From Lautropia sp. SCN 70-15 (GTDB lineage: Bacteria; Pseudomonadota; Gammaproteobacteria; Burkholderiales; Burkholderiaceae_E): DNA of 5,211 nucleotides. The stretch spans positions 1 to 5,211 of the forward strand of contig MEEC01000207.1 in NCBI GenBank assembly GCA_001724315.1. The letters are read 5' to 3'. The position numbers were made by a program, and so were the translations under genes. Positions 1-5,211 of the stretch are shown here, piece after piece (positions within the stretch are counted from its first letter, which is position 1; the number at the start of each line of letters is the position of its first letter). Below the pieces are notes generated by a model, which made no database searches, was not told the DNA's origin, and was given only the letters and a program-made list of their open reading frames with translations.

Positions 1-467
1 AAGTCGGCACCCACGAGGCACTCGGTGGAGCCCCCGCCGATGTCGATCACCAGCCGCTGCCGGCCGTCGCGCGGCAGCGCGTGCGCCGCGCCGAGGTAGA
101 TCAGGCGGGCCTCCTCGAGGCCCGAGATCACCTCGATCGGGAAGCCCAGCGCCGCCTCGGCCGTGGCCAGGAAGTGGCCGGCGTTGCCGGCCACCCGCAA
201 GGTGTTCGTGGCGACCGCGCGCACGGTCTGGGGCGCGAACGAACGCAGCCGCTCGCCGAAGCGGGCCAGCGCCTCGACGCCGCGGGTCTGGGACTCCGCA
301 TCGAGCGTGCCGTCGTCGCGCAGGCCGGCGGCGAGCCTGACCGTGCGTTTGAGGCTGTCCAGCGGCTCGATGACGTGGCCGTCCGCGCCGGGCGCGACCC
401 GGCCGATCATCAGCCTGAAGCTGTTCGACCCGAGGTCGACCGCGGCGAGCAGTTGTTGTTCCGGCAT
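1..467 (-). CDS. ppx: Exopolyphosphatase, Ppx/GppA family (N-terminal part, cut by window edge)
   Basis: Exopolyphosphatases of this family remove terminal phosphate from polyphosphate chains in the cytoplasm; GppA relatives also hydrolyse pppGpp. I translated the minus strand from the ATG at 467-465 and obtained 155 complete codons before the window ends. Seen: the phosphate-1 motif of the ASKHA fold, VDLGSNSFRLMI at residues 10-21; the ISGLEEARLIY segment at 114-124, which holds the conserved catalytic glutamate region of Ppx; and the phosphate-2 motif VIDIGGGSTE at 140-149. The start is chosen because the first conserved strand begins within ten residues of it; there is no clear Shine-Dalgarno upstream. 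The gene is transcribed away from ppk1, with 106 bp between the two start codons. Family assignment is secure. Ppx rather than GppA is inferred mainly from the polyphosphate kinase next door. Confidence 0.93.
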   Translation of the reverse strand, partial: MPEQQLLAAVDLGSNSFRLMIGRVAPGADGHVIEPLDSLKRTVRLAAGLRDDGTLDAESQTRGVEALARFGERLRSFAPQTVRAVATNTLRVAGNAGHFLATAEAALGFPIEVISGLEEARLIYLGAAHALPRDGRQRLVIDIGGGSTECLVGAD

Positions 468-532
468 GCGAAATGTTGTGGCATCTTCGAATCTACGTCG
501 ACAGTATGGCAAATCCGTGTCACCCCGCAGAT

Positions 533-550
533 CCGTCATCGAACCGTCAC
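533..550 (+). promoter_or_regulatory. Candidate PhoB-binding site (Pho box) upstream of ppk1
   Basis: Two 7-bp direct repeats, CCGTCAT (533-539) and CCGTCAC (544-550), are separated by 4 bp. This is the layout of the Pho box (CTGTCAT, 4 bp, CTGTCAY), and each half differs from consensus only at the second base. A further TGTCAC lies at 518-523, out of register. PhoB activates polyphosphate kinase genes under phosphate starvation in several proteobacteria, so the placement makes sense. The box ends 23 bp before the ppk1 ATG. Recognition is by eye; no matrix score was computed. Confidence 0.55.
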
Positions 551-573
551 GAAAGCGCGGCAGACTCCGCGCG

Positions 574-2283
574 ATGAACGCAACGGCTGCTTCAGGCCCC
601 CGCCTGCTCAATCGGGAACTCGGCATCCTGGCCTTCAACGAGCGCGTGCTCGCGCAGGCCGAAGATCCCGACATGCCGCTGCTCGAGCGGCTGCGATTCC
701 TCACGATCGTCAGCAACAACCTCGACGAGTTCTTCGAGATCCGGATCGCCGAGCTCAAGCAGCTGCGCCTGCGCGGCCGCGAGCCGGCCGAGTCGCGGGC
801 GGCCCGCGACGAGATCGTCGCCCGGGCGAGACGGCTGGTGGAGCGCCAGTACGCGCTGCTGAACAACACGATCCTGCCGGCGCTGGCCACGCACGGCGTG
901 GTCATCCACCTGAGCGGCACCTGGACCGAGGCGCAGCGCGCCTGGGCCGAGCGCTACTTCGATTCCGAGGTCGAGCCGCTGCTCACGCCGATCGCGCTGG
1001 ATCCCTCGCACCCGTTTCCGCGCATCCTGAACAAGAGCCTGAACTTCATCGTCGAGCTGCACGGCCAGGACGCCTTCGGCCGCAAGGCCGGCGTGGCGAT
1101 CGTGCAGGCGCCGCGCGCGCTGCCCAGGGTGCTGGCGGTTCCGCCTGAGATCTCGGGCGCGCCGCACGGCGTGATGCTGCTGTCCTCGATCGTGCAGGGC
1201 TTCGTCGATCGGCTGTTCCCGGGCATGACGGTGCGCTCGGTCCACCAGTTCCGGCTCACGCGAGACAGCGACCTGTTCGTCGACGACGAGGAGGTCACCG
1301 ACCTGCGCGAGGCCCTGCAGGGCGAGCTCTCGCAGCGCCACTACGGCGACGAGGTGAGGCTCGAGGTCTCGGCCGGCATCCCGGATTCGCTGGTGGGCCT
1401 GCTGCTGCGCGAGTTCGAGCTCGACGAGCACGACTGCTACCGGGTGGCCGGTCCGGTCAACCTGGTGCGGCTGCAGCAGATCATCGACCTGGTGGACCTG
1501 CCCGAGCTCAAGTTCGCGCCCTTCGAGCCGGCCGTGCCGGCGGTGCTGCGCGAAAAGGACCTGTTCGCGGCCATCCGCAAGCACGACATCCTGGTCCACC
1601 ATCCCTACGAGTCCTTCTCGCCGGTGATGGAGTTCCTGGTCAGCGCCGCGCGCGACCCGAAGGTCGTCGCGATCAAGCAGACCGTGTATCGCACGGGGGC
1701 CGACTCGGCGCTGATGCAGGCGCTGATCGACGCGGCCCAGGCCGGCAAGGAAGTGACGGTGGTCGTCGAGCTGATGGCGCGCTTCGACGAGGAGACCAAC
1801 ATCAACTGGGCCGACAAGCTCGAGCGCGCCGGCGCCCACGTGGTCTACGGCGTGGTCGGCCACAAGACCCACGCCAAGATGGCGATGGTGCTGCGCCGCG
1901 AGGCGGGCAAGGACGGCACGAAGCTTCGGCGCTACGCGCACCTGGGCACCGGCAACTACCATCCGCGCACCGCGCGGCTGTACGAGGACTTCGGCCTGTT
2001 CACCGCCAACGAGGACATCTGCAGCGACGTGCACGAGGTCTTCCGCCGGCTCACCGGTCTGGGCCAGCGCGGCACGCTCAGGCAGCTCGCCCAGGCGCCG
2101 TTCACGCTGCACGAGATGGTGCTGGCCTCGATCCGCCGCGAGGCGTCCAACGCCCGCGCGGGGCGCAAGGCGCGCATCGCCGGGACCGTCGAGCACGTCA
2201 CAGCGCCCATGACGAGCATCGAGCGCATGAGGCGCAAGAACCCGCTGCCGAAGAACTTCCCGCGCGCGACCAACGACGAATAG
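574..2283 (+). CDS. ppk1: Polyphosphate kinase 1, C-terminally truncated with a foreign tail (probable pseudogene)
   Basis: PPK1 reversibly transfers the ATP gamma-phosphate onto polyphosphate through a phosphohistidine. The ATG at 574 is chosen because the conserved PPK1 start (LLNRELGILAFNERVL, residues 11-26) follows at once; an upstream extension of the frame would lie over ppx. No good Shine-Dalgarno is visible. The N-terminal domain includes NNLDEFFEIR (48-57). The catalytic region has KQTVYR with R373, ELMARFDEE with R403, and HKTHAK with H433, which aligns with the phosphorylated His435 of E. coli, followed by YAHLGTGNY and LYEDFGLF (to about 476). The product is 569 residues, against about 690 for the family. 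Resemblance stops after GRKARI (530-535), just inside the last domain, and the remaining 34 residues look unrelated. The part carrying the second essential histidine (His592 in E. coli) is absent, so the protein is probably inactive. Identity is certain; loss of function is inferred. Confidence 0.93.
   Translation: MNATAASGPRLLNRELGILAFNERVLAQAEDPDMPLLERLRFLTIVSNNLDEFFEIRIAELKQLRLRGREPAESRAARDEIVARARRLVERQYALLNNTILPALATHGVVIHLSGTWTEAQRAWAERYFDSEVEPLLTPIALDPSHPFPRILNKSLNFIVELHGQDAFGRKAGVAIVQAPRALPRVLAVPPEISGAPHGVMLLSSIVQGFVDRLFPGMTVRSVHQFRLTRDSDLFVDDEEVTDLREALQGELSQRHYGDEVRLEVSAGIPDSLVGLLLREFELDEHDCYRVAGPVNLVRLQQIIDLVDLPELKFAPFEPAVPAVLREKDLFAAIRKHDILVHHPYESFSPVMEFLVSAARDPKVVAIKQTVYRTGADSALMQALIDAAQAGKEVTVVVELMARFDEETNINWADKLERAGAHVVYGVVGHKTHAKMAMVLRREAGKDGTKLRRYAHLGTGNYHPRTARLYEDFGLFTANEDICSDVHEVFRRLTGLGQRGTLRQLAQAPFTLHEMVLASIRREASNARAGRKARIAGTVEHVTAPMTSIERMRRKNPLPKNFPRATNDE
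2179..2283 (+). other. Breakpoint and non-PPK1 tail of the ppk1 reading frame
   Basis: From about 2179 the frame encodes a 34-residue segment beginning AGTVEHV, then a basic run MRRKNPLPKNFPRA, and ends at TAG 2281-2283. PPK1 proteins normally continue here with a segment like AKMNAL and about 150 more residues. The other two plus frames also lack PPK1-like sequence, so a one- or two-base frameshift does not explain it. The tail may be the 3' end of a gene belonging to the incoming element, fused in frame by chance, or simply unselected sequence. No transposon ends or target-site duplication are evident at the joint; the other end of the element is not in the window. The exact breakpoint is uncertain by a few codons. 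Confidence 0.65.
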
Positions 2284-2287
2284 CGAT

Positions 2288-2475
2288 CCCCGAAAACCTC
2301 ATAGTTGGAGTGGGGCAGGGCGCTGGCCAGGTGGTAGACCGGCCTGTGGATAACTCGGGAACCTCCCCGAAAACCTCATTTTAAGGCCCCGGATTCCTCA
2401 TAGTACGCCCCGAATCTCTCACACTTACCCCCCTGTTTTCCCCGAAAACCTCACCGGAGTCCCCGGAAACCTCAC
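2288..2475 (+). repeat. Six iteron-like direct repeats, core CCCCGAAAACCTCAY
   Basis: Copies read by eye on the plus strand: 2288-2302 and 2365-2379 (CCCCGAAAACCTCAT, identical), 2387-2401 (CCCCGGATTCCTCAT), 2408-2422 (CCCCGAATCTCTCAC), 2440-2454 (CCCCGAAAACCTCAC) and 2461-2475 (CCCCGGAAACCTCAC). Start-to-start distances are 77, 22, 21, 32 and 21 bp. CCCCG and CTCA are invariant; the middle and the last base vary. All copies point the same way. A weaker partial match, CTCGGGAACCTC, lies at 2354-2365 beside the DnaA box. Same-strand orientation and near-helical spacing favour binding of one protein along one face of the DNA. The copies are too short and irregularly spaced for a CRISPR array. 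Confidence 0.85.
2345..2353 (-). promoter_or_regulatory. DnaA box (perfect consensus)
   Basis: TGTGGATAA on the plus strand is the exact complement of the strong DnaA box TTATCCACA. A lone 9-mer could arise by chance, but its place between the first and second iterons supports a real function in origin opening. No second perfect box was seen nearby. Confidence 0.6.
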
Positions 2476-2493
2476 AATAAAATCGACAAGCCG

Positions 2494-2547
2494 TTGAATC
2501 GGCTGTTTGAATCGGCTCATGAATCTTGAATCTTAGAACATTGAATA
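2494..2547 (+). repeat. TTGAATC-type short repeats in A+T-richer DNA (possible unwinding element)
   Basis: TTGAATCGGCT occurs twice (2494-2504 and 2507-2517, 13 bp apart). Further TGAATC/TGAATA words start at 2520, 2527 and 2542. The surrounding stretch, about 2476-2600, is clearly richer in A+T than the rest of the window and directly follows the last iteron, where a DNA unwinding element would be expected in an iteron origin. The repeats are directly readable; the unwinding role is inferred from position and composition. Confidence 0.45.
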
Positions 2548-2602
2548 AAGAAGAACGGGATTTCCCATAGTAATCGTTCGCATTTTGCAACGAAACCACA
2601 GA

Positions 2603-2646
2603 AGGCTTGCCCTTCGGGCTGCGCCTAATCGGACGCGCTTCGCGCG
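2603..2646. repeat. Two GC-rich hairpins
   Basis: Hairpin one pairs GCCC (2609-2612) with GGGC (2616-2619) over a TTC loop, and is extended by AGGC (2603-2606) with GCCT (2623-2626) across a small internal loop. Hairpin two pairs CGCGC (2634-2638) with GCGCG (2642-2646) over a TTC loop. Neither is followed by a T-run. They could be structural elements of the origin, protein-binding palindromes or part of an RNA. Function is unknown. Confidence 0.5.
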
Positions 2647-2657
2647 GCTTTAGCAGA

Positions 2658-2688
2658 CACGCGCGCGCACGGCGCGCGTGACGTTTTT
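2658..2688 (+). terminator. Rho-independent terminator-like hairpin with T-run
   Basis: A perfect 9-bp stem, CACGCGCGC (2658-2666) with GCGCGCGTG (2672-2680), has a 5-nt loop and is followed by ACG and then five Ts (2684-2688). On the plus strand this has the form of an intrinsic terminator. The only plus-strand coding sequence upstream is the broken ppk1 frame, so it may insulate the regulator-hsd operon from upstream transcription or end a transcript that starts in the origin region. Confidence 0.6.
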
Positions 2689-2788
2689 AGATACCAAGCA
2701 AGCCAAGCAGCACCAAAGCGCACTACAGATCAACGTCAGGGCCAGCGGATAGGTCGTAAAGAGGCTTCCGAGGAAGGTGCTGGGTTAA

Positions 2789-2818
2789 GTGTAGCGCGTA
2801 ACTTTACACGATAGCGCG
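2789..2818. promoter_or_regulatory. Candidate operator repeats over the regulator promoter
   Basis: Two overlapping patterns lie at the -35 region. An inverted repeat pairs GTGTA (2789-2793) with TACAC (2805-2809). A direct repeat TAGCGCG is found at 2792-2798 and 2812-2818, 20 bp apart, close to two helical turns. HigA-type proteins usually repress their own promoters through such sites, so the HTH protein encoded downstream is the natural candidate ligand. Binding is inferred only. Confidence 0.35.
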
Positions 2819-2831
2819 CACCTGATAGACT
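2803..2831 (+). promoter_or_regulatory. Sigma70-like promoter for the regulator-hsd operon
   Basis: TTTACA (2803-2808; five of six -35 bases) and TAGACT (2826-2831; four of six -10 bases) are 17 bp apart, the optimal spacing. Transcription would start near 2838, giving a leader of about 34 nt before the ATG at 2872. It lies just downstream of the terminator-like hairpin and before three co-directed genes. Confidence 0.5.
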
Positions 2832-2871
2832 TTCTTGAGATTGATTCGACCACTTGCCCGAAAAACCCGCC

Positions 2872-3204
2872 ATGTTGAAACCACGAAAACCGCCGCCCGA
2901 CGCGCTGCATCCCGGCCAGTTTGTCCGCACACGGATCATCGAGCCGCTTGGGCTTTCCGTGAAGGATGCCGCCCAAGCTCTCGGCGTTCACCGGGTCGCG
3001 CTGTCGCGGTTTTTGAACGAGCAGGCCGCGCTGTCGCCCGAAATGGCGATCCGCCTGGAAAAGGCGTTCGACGCAAGCATGGAAAACCTCATGCGGATGC
3101 AGAACGACTATGACATTGCACTGGCCTGCCAGCACAAAGACGACATCAAAGTTGAGCGGTTCGTGCCGTCGTTCTCGGCTGACGCGCAACCAAAACTGAT
3201 TTGA
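2872..3204 (+). CDS. HigA/VapI-family helix-turn-helix protein, no toxin partner visible
   Basis: A 110-residue DNA-binding protein of the HigA (XRE-type) antitoxin family. The family pattern runs from residue 15: a GQFVRTRIIEPLGLS lead-in, then a helix-turn-helix around 29-49 (VKDAAQALGVHRVALSRFLN) and the usual SPEMAIRLEKAF helix at 55-66. It ends with a longer tail than many HigA proteins. The ATG at 2872 is preferred; an in-frame TTG at 2854 would add six residues, and neither has a clear ribosome site. In a standard higBA pair the toxin gene lies directly upstream, but here that space (2689-2871) has no RelE/HigB-like frame, only a promoter with repeats. The gene is followed after 18 bp by hsdM on the same strand. 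It is therefore either a remnant antitoxin or, more interestingly, a transcriptional controller of the restriction-modification operon. The family call is firm; the role is inferred. Confidence 0.85.
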   Translation: MLKPRKPPPDALHPGQFVRTRIIEPLGLSVKDAAQALGVHRVALSRFLNEQAALSPEMAIRLEKAFDASMENLMRMQNDYDIALACQHKDDIKVERFVPSFSADAQPKLI

Positions 3205-3222
3205 GTGGAAGGGTAGGGGAAG

Positions 3223-4821
3223 ATGGCACGAGGACAACCCAAAAAAGACGCAGAAAGGAACGCTGACGCCCACCTTACAGTGAACGGTAATGGTGGCTTT
3301 GAATCACAGTTGTTCCTTGCTGCTGACAAGCTTCGCAAGAACCTTGAGCCTTCCGACTACAAGCACGTCGTTCTTGGGCTGATTTTTTTGCGTCACGTTT
3401 CGCAGAGCTTCGAGGCGCGTTATGCAGCCCTGCTCGCCGAAGCCCCCGATGCCGTTGAAGACCCGGACGAGTATTCCGCCGAGAATGTCTTCTGGGTGCC
3501 GAAGGAAGCCAGGTGGGCGCATCTTCAGGCCAACGCCAAGCTTCCGAGCATCGGCAAGCTGATCGACGATGCCATGGGCGCGATCGAAGCGGCTAATGCC
3601 ACGCTCAAGGGCGTGTTGCCTAAGGACTACAACAGACCGGCGCTCGACAAGGTGATGCTGGGCGAGCTCATTGACCTGATTTCTGGCATCGCCCTTCACG
3701 ACGAAGGCGCGAAAGCGCGCGACCTTCTCGGCAAGGTCTATGAGTACTTTCTCGGAGGCTTTGCCGGGTCCGAAGGCAAGCGTGGCGGTGAGTTCTACAC
3801 TCCCAGGTCCGTTGTCCGAGTCCTTGTCGAGATGTTGGAGCCTTTCCCCGACCCCCAACGCGGCGTCGATGGGCGCGTCTATGACCCGTGTTGTGGGTCA
3901 GGCGGTATGTTCGTCCAAGCGGAGCGATTCCTCGAAGCTCACGGCGGCCGCATCGGTCAGCTCGCCATCTATGGGCAGGAAAGCAACTACACGACCTGGC
4001 GGCTCTGCAAGATGAACCTTGCCGTGCGCGGGATCGACGCTAGCGGCATCGCTTGGAACAACGAAGGCACCTTCCAGAAGAACGAGTGGCGCGACAAGAA
4101 GTTCGACTTCATCCTCGCCAACCCACCCTTCAATATCTCAGACTGGGGTGGCGAGCGGCTACGCGAAGACGTGCGGTGGAAATTTGGCCCGCCCCCGGCT
4201 GGCAATGCCAACTATGCTTGGCTTCAGCATATTCTATGGCAGCTAGCCCCGAACGGCACGGCGGGGGTAGTGCTCGCCAACGGCTCAATGTCGTCGAACC
4301 AAAGCGGTGAAGATGTCATCCGCCGCAACATGATCGAAGCCGATGTCGTCGATTGCATGATTGCATTGCCAGGACAGCTTTTCTACTCAACCCAGATTCC
4401 GGCCTGCTTGTGGTTTCTTGCCCGTAACAAAGGCAATGGTCGCTTCCGCGACCGGCGCGGCCAAGTACTGTTTATCGATGCGCGCAAGCTCGGCCATATG
4501 GTGGACCGGACCCGCAAGGAGTTCGGCGACAAGGATATCAAGAAGATCGTTGGCACCTACCATGCGTGGCGGGGTGAAGATGGGGCAGGGGCCTACGAGG
4601 ATGTTCCCGGTTTCTGCAAGTCTGCCGATTTGGAGGAAATCAAGGGCCACGGTTTCGTTCTGACACCAGGGCGCTACGTCGGAGCCGAAGCAGCCGAAGT
4701 AGATGACGTACCGTTTTTCGACCGCTTTGCGGCACTGCGTGAGACGCTTGAAGAACAGTTCGCTCAGGCCGAAGCTCTCACAGAGATAATTCGCGCGCGC
4801 CTATCTGGAGTTGGGCCGTGA
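3223..4821 (+). CDS. hsdM: Type I restriction-modification system, DNA methyltransferase subunit HsdM
   Basis: HsdM is the N6-adenine methyltransferase subunit. With HsdS it forms the modification enzyme (M2S1), and with HsdR the full restriction complex. The 532-residue product is of normal length. The N-terminal helical domain spans about residues 26-165 (KLRKNLEPSDYKHVVLGLIFLRH, 36-58). Then come GGEFYTPRSVV (188-198), SAM-binding motif I DPCCGSGGMF (221-230) and catalytic motif IV NPPF (300-303). The C-terminal part has LTPGRYVG (480-487) and a final helix likely to contact HsdS. The ATG at 3223 follows a purine-rich GGGGAAG ribosome site. It lies 18 bp after the HigA-like gene and overlaps hsdS by 4 bp, so it is probably in one operon. 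G+C is visibly lower than in ppk1, as expected for transferred DNA. It appears intact. Confidence 0.95.
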   Translation: MARGQPKKDAERNADAHLTVNGNGGFESQLFLAADKLRKNLEPSDYKHVVLGLIFLRHVSQSFEARYAALLAEAPDAVEDPDEYSAENVFWVPKEARWAHLQANAKLPSIGKLIDDAMGAIEAANATLKGVLPKDYNRPALDKVMLGELIDLISGIALHDEGAKARDLLGKVYEYFLGGFAGSEGKRGGEFYTPRSVVRVLVEMLEPFPDPQRGVDGRVYDPCCGSGGMFVQAERFLEAHGGRIGQLAIYGQESNYTTWRLCKMNLAVRGIDASGIAWNNEGTFQKNEWRDKKFDFILANPPFNISDWGGERLREDVRWKFGPPPAGNANYAWLQHILWQLAPNGTAGVVLANGSMSSNQSGEDVIRRNMIEADVVDCMIALPGQLFYSTQIPACLWFLARNKGNGRFRDRRGQVLFIDARKLGHMVDRTRKEFGDKDIKKIVGTYHAWRGEDGAGAYEDVPGFCKSADLEEIKGHGFVLTPGRYVGAEAAEVDDVPFFDRFAALRETLEEQFAQAEALTEIIRARLSGVGP

Positions 4822-5211
4822 GTGAAGGGTGGCAGTCAGTGCTGTTAGGTGAAGTCTGCGCGATCAACCCAGACCGCGTTGACAGAGGTCAACCGAACGG
4901 CTTGATCCGGTATATCGACATTTCGTCCGTAGGCATAGGACACCTGACCGCGGAACCGCAACAGATACGATTGGCCGACGCTCCTTCCAGAGCACAGCGT
5001 CTAGTTCGACATGGCGATACGATTTTATCGACAGTCCGCCCAGTAAGGCGGAGCATGTTAAGGGTCTCCAAGTCCCTGGATGGATGTGTAGCATCCACGG
5101 GATTTGCAGTGCTGCGCGCTGACCCCCACCAGCTTGAACCCGGTTTCTTGTGGGCGATCGTTTCGCAGCAAAGTTTCACAAATTATCTGGTTACTCGCGA
5201 AGAAGGTGCCG
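4818..5211 (+). CDS. hsdS: Type I restriction-modification system, specificity subunit HsdS (N-terminal part)
   Basis: HsdS chooses the bipartite DNA target through two target recognition domains. I translated from the GTG at 4818, which overlaps the hsdM stop as GTGA, with GGAG at 4807-4810 as ribosome site; this gives 131 codons before the window ends. The start reads VSEGWQSVLLGEVCAINP, the typical opening of a first recognition domain. It is followed by RLVRHGDTILSTVRP (about residues 62-76), a strong HsdS hallmark, and by ASTGFAVLR (about 91-99). The four-base overlap suggests translational coupling to hsdM. The recognition sequence cannot be predicted from this fragment, and the second domain and any hsdR lie outside the window. 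Confidence 0.9.
   Translation, partial: MSEGWQSVLLGEVCAINPDRVDRGQPNGLIRYIDISSVGIGHLTAEPQQIRLADAPSRAQRLVRHGDTILSTVRPVRRSMLRVSKSLDGCVASTGFAVLRADPHQLEPGFLWAIVSQQSFTNYLVTREEGA

Larger units (their letters stand above)
2284..2600. other. Iteron-type replication origin-like region
   Basis: This non-coding stretch combines the usual parts of a plasmid oriV: a cluster of same-direction short repeats (2288-2475), a perfect DnaA box within the cluster (2345-2353), and an adjoining A+T-richer segment with its own short direct repeats (about 2476-2600). Iteron origins are bound by a plasmid Rep protein, and DnaA helps open the A+T-rich side. No rep gene is visible in the window; it would have to lie elsewhere on the element, or the tail ending at 2283 could be its 3' end. 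The origin role is inferred from architecture. Other protein-binding arrays, such as a partition site, remain possible. Confidence 0.6.

Noticed and set aside
163..573. Upstream extension of the ppk1 frame
   Set aside because: It lies mostly over ppx on the other strand and shows no PPK1 sequence; the conserved N-terminus starts right after ATG 574.
81..1148. 355-codon plus-strand frame across ppx and ppk1
   Set aside because: Arginine/alanine-rich shadow frame overlapping two recognised genes.
592..2196. 534-codon open frame antisense to ppk1
   Set aside because: Long antisense frames are expected opposite high-GC genes; the translation is low in complexity (rich in R, A, V, L, Q, H) and shows no domain, while the plus strand encodes clear PPK1.
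2288..2475. CRISPR array
   Set aside because: Repeats are only 15 bp and imperfect, and the gaps between them are mostly 6-17 bp and irregular; there are no cas genes in the window.
2381..2599. 72-codon minus-strand frame over the origin-like region
   Set aside because: It runs through the iterons and A+T-rich repeats, has no recognisable domain, and is better explained by chance.
2689..2871. A higB toxin gene upstream of the HigA-like gene
   Set aside because: The stretch is too short for a normal HigB, and the readable frames show no RelE/HigB-like sequence; a promoter occupies the site.
2785..3273. 162-codon minus-strand frame opposite the HigA-like gene
   Set aside because: Shadow of the well-supported plus-strand HTH gene and the start of hsdM; no domain seen.

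Overview
The window joins two blocks of different origin. Positions 1 to about 2178 look like the conserved chromosome of a high-GC proteobacterium. They hold a divergent pair of polyphosphate genes: a partial exopolyphosphatase (ppx, minus strand, leaving through the left edge) and polyphosphate kinase 1 (ppk1, plus strand). The very high G+C at third codon positions, the divergent ppx/ppk1 layout and a good Pho-box match before ppk1 suggest a betaproteobacterium, perhaps Burkholderiales. That assignment is inference.

The ppk1 reading frame does not end normally. It matches PPK1 up to about residue 535 (position ~2178), then runs into 34 residues that do not look like PPK1 and stops at 2283. 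Most of the last domain is missing, including the second conserved histidine region. No PPK1-like continuation appears in the other two plus frames, so this looks like a recombination or insertion breakpoint (or an assembly junction), not a simple frameshift.

Directly after that stop, 2284-2600 looks like an iteron-type replication origin. It has six same-strand copies of a 15-bp element (core CCCCGAAAACCTCAY), five of them spaced by 21, 22 or 32 bp. A perfect DnaA box lies among them, and an A+T-richer stretch with repeated TTGAATC words follows. From 2603 to 2688 come GC-rich hairpins, the last followed by a T-run and resembling a rho-independent terminator. Positions 2689-2788 hold nothing I recognise beyond a short CCAAGCA repeat (2694-2709).

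A sigma70-like promoter (2803-2831) with candidate operator repeats leads into a three-gene module. This consists of a small HigA/VapI-type helix-turn-helix protein with no HigB toxin gene beside it, hsdM (type I DNA methyltransferase subunit, complete) and hsdS (specificity subunit, cut by the right edge). hsdM follows the regulator by 18 bp, and hsdM and hsdS overlap by 4 bp, so all three are probably co-transcribed. No hsdR is in view.

The simplest reading is that a plasmid or integrative element, carrying its own iteron origin and a type I restriction-modification system, abuts and truncates chromosomal ppk1. The restriction-modification genes would help maintain the element, and the orphan HigA-like protein may control their expression. 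The most noteworthy items are the origin-like array at the breakpoint and the toxin-less HigA protein heading the hsd operon.
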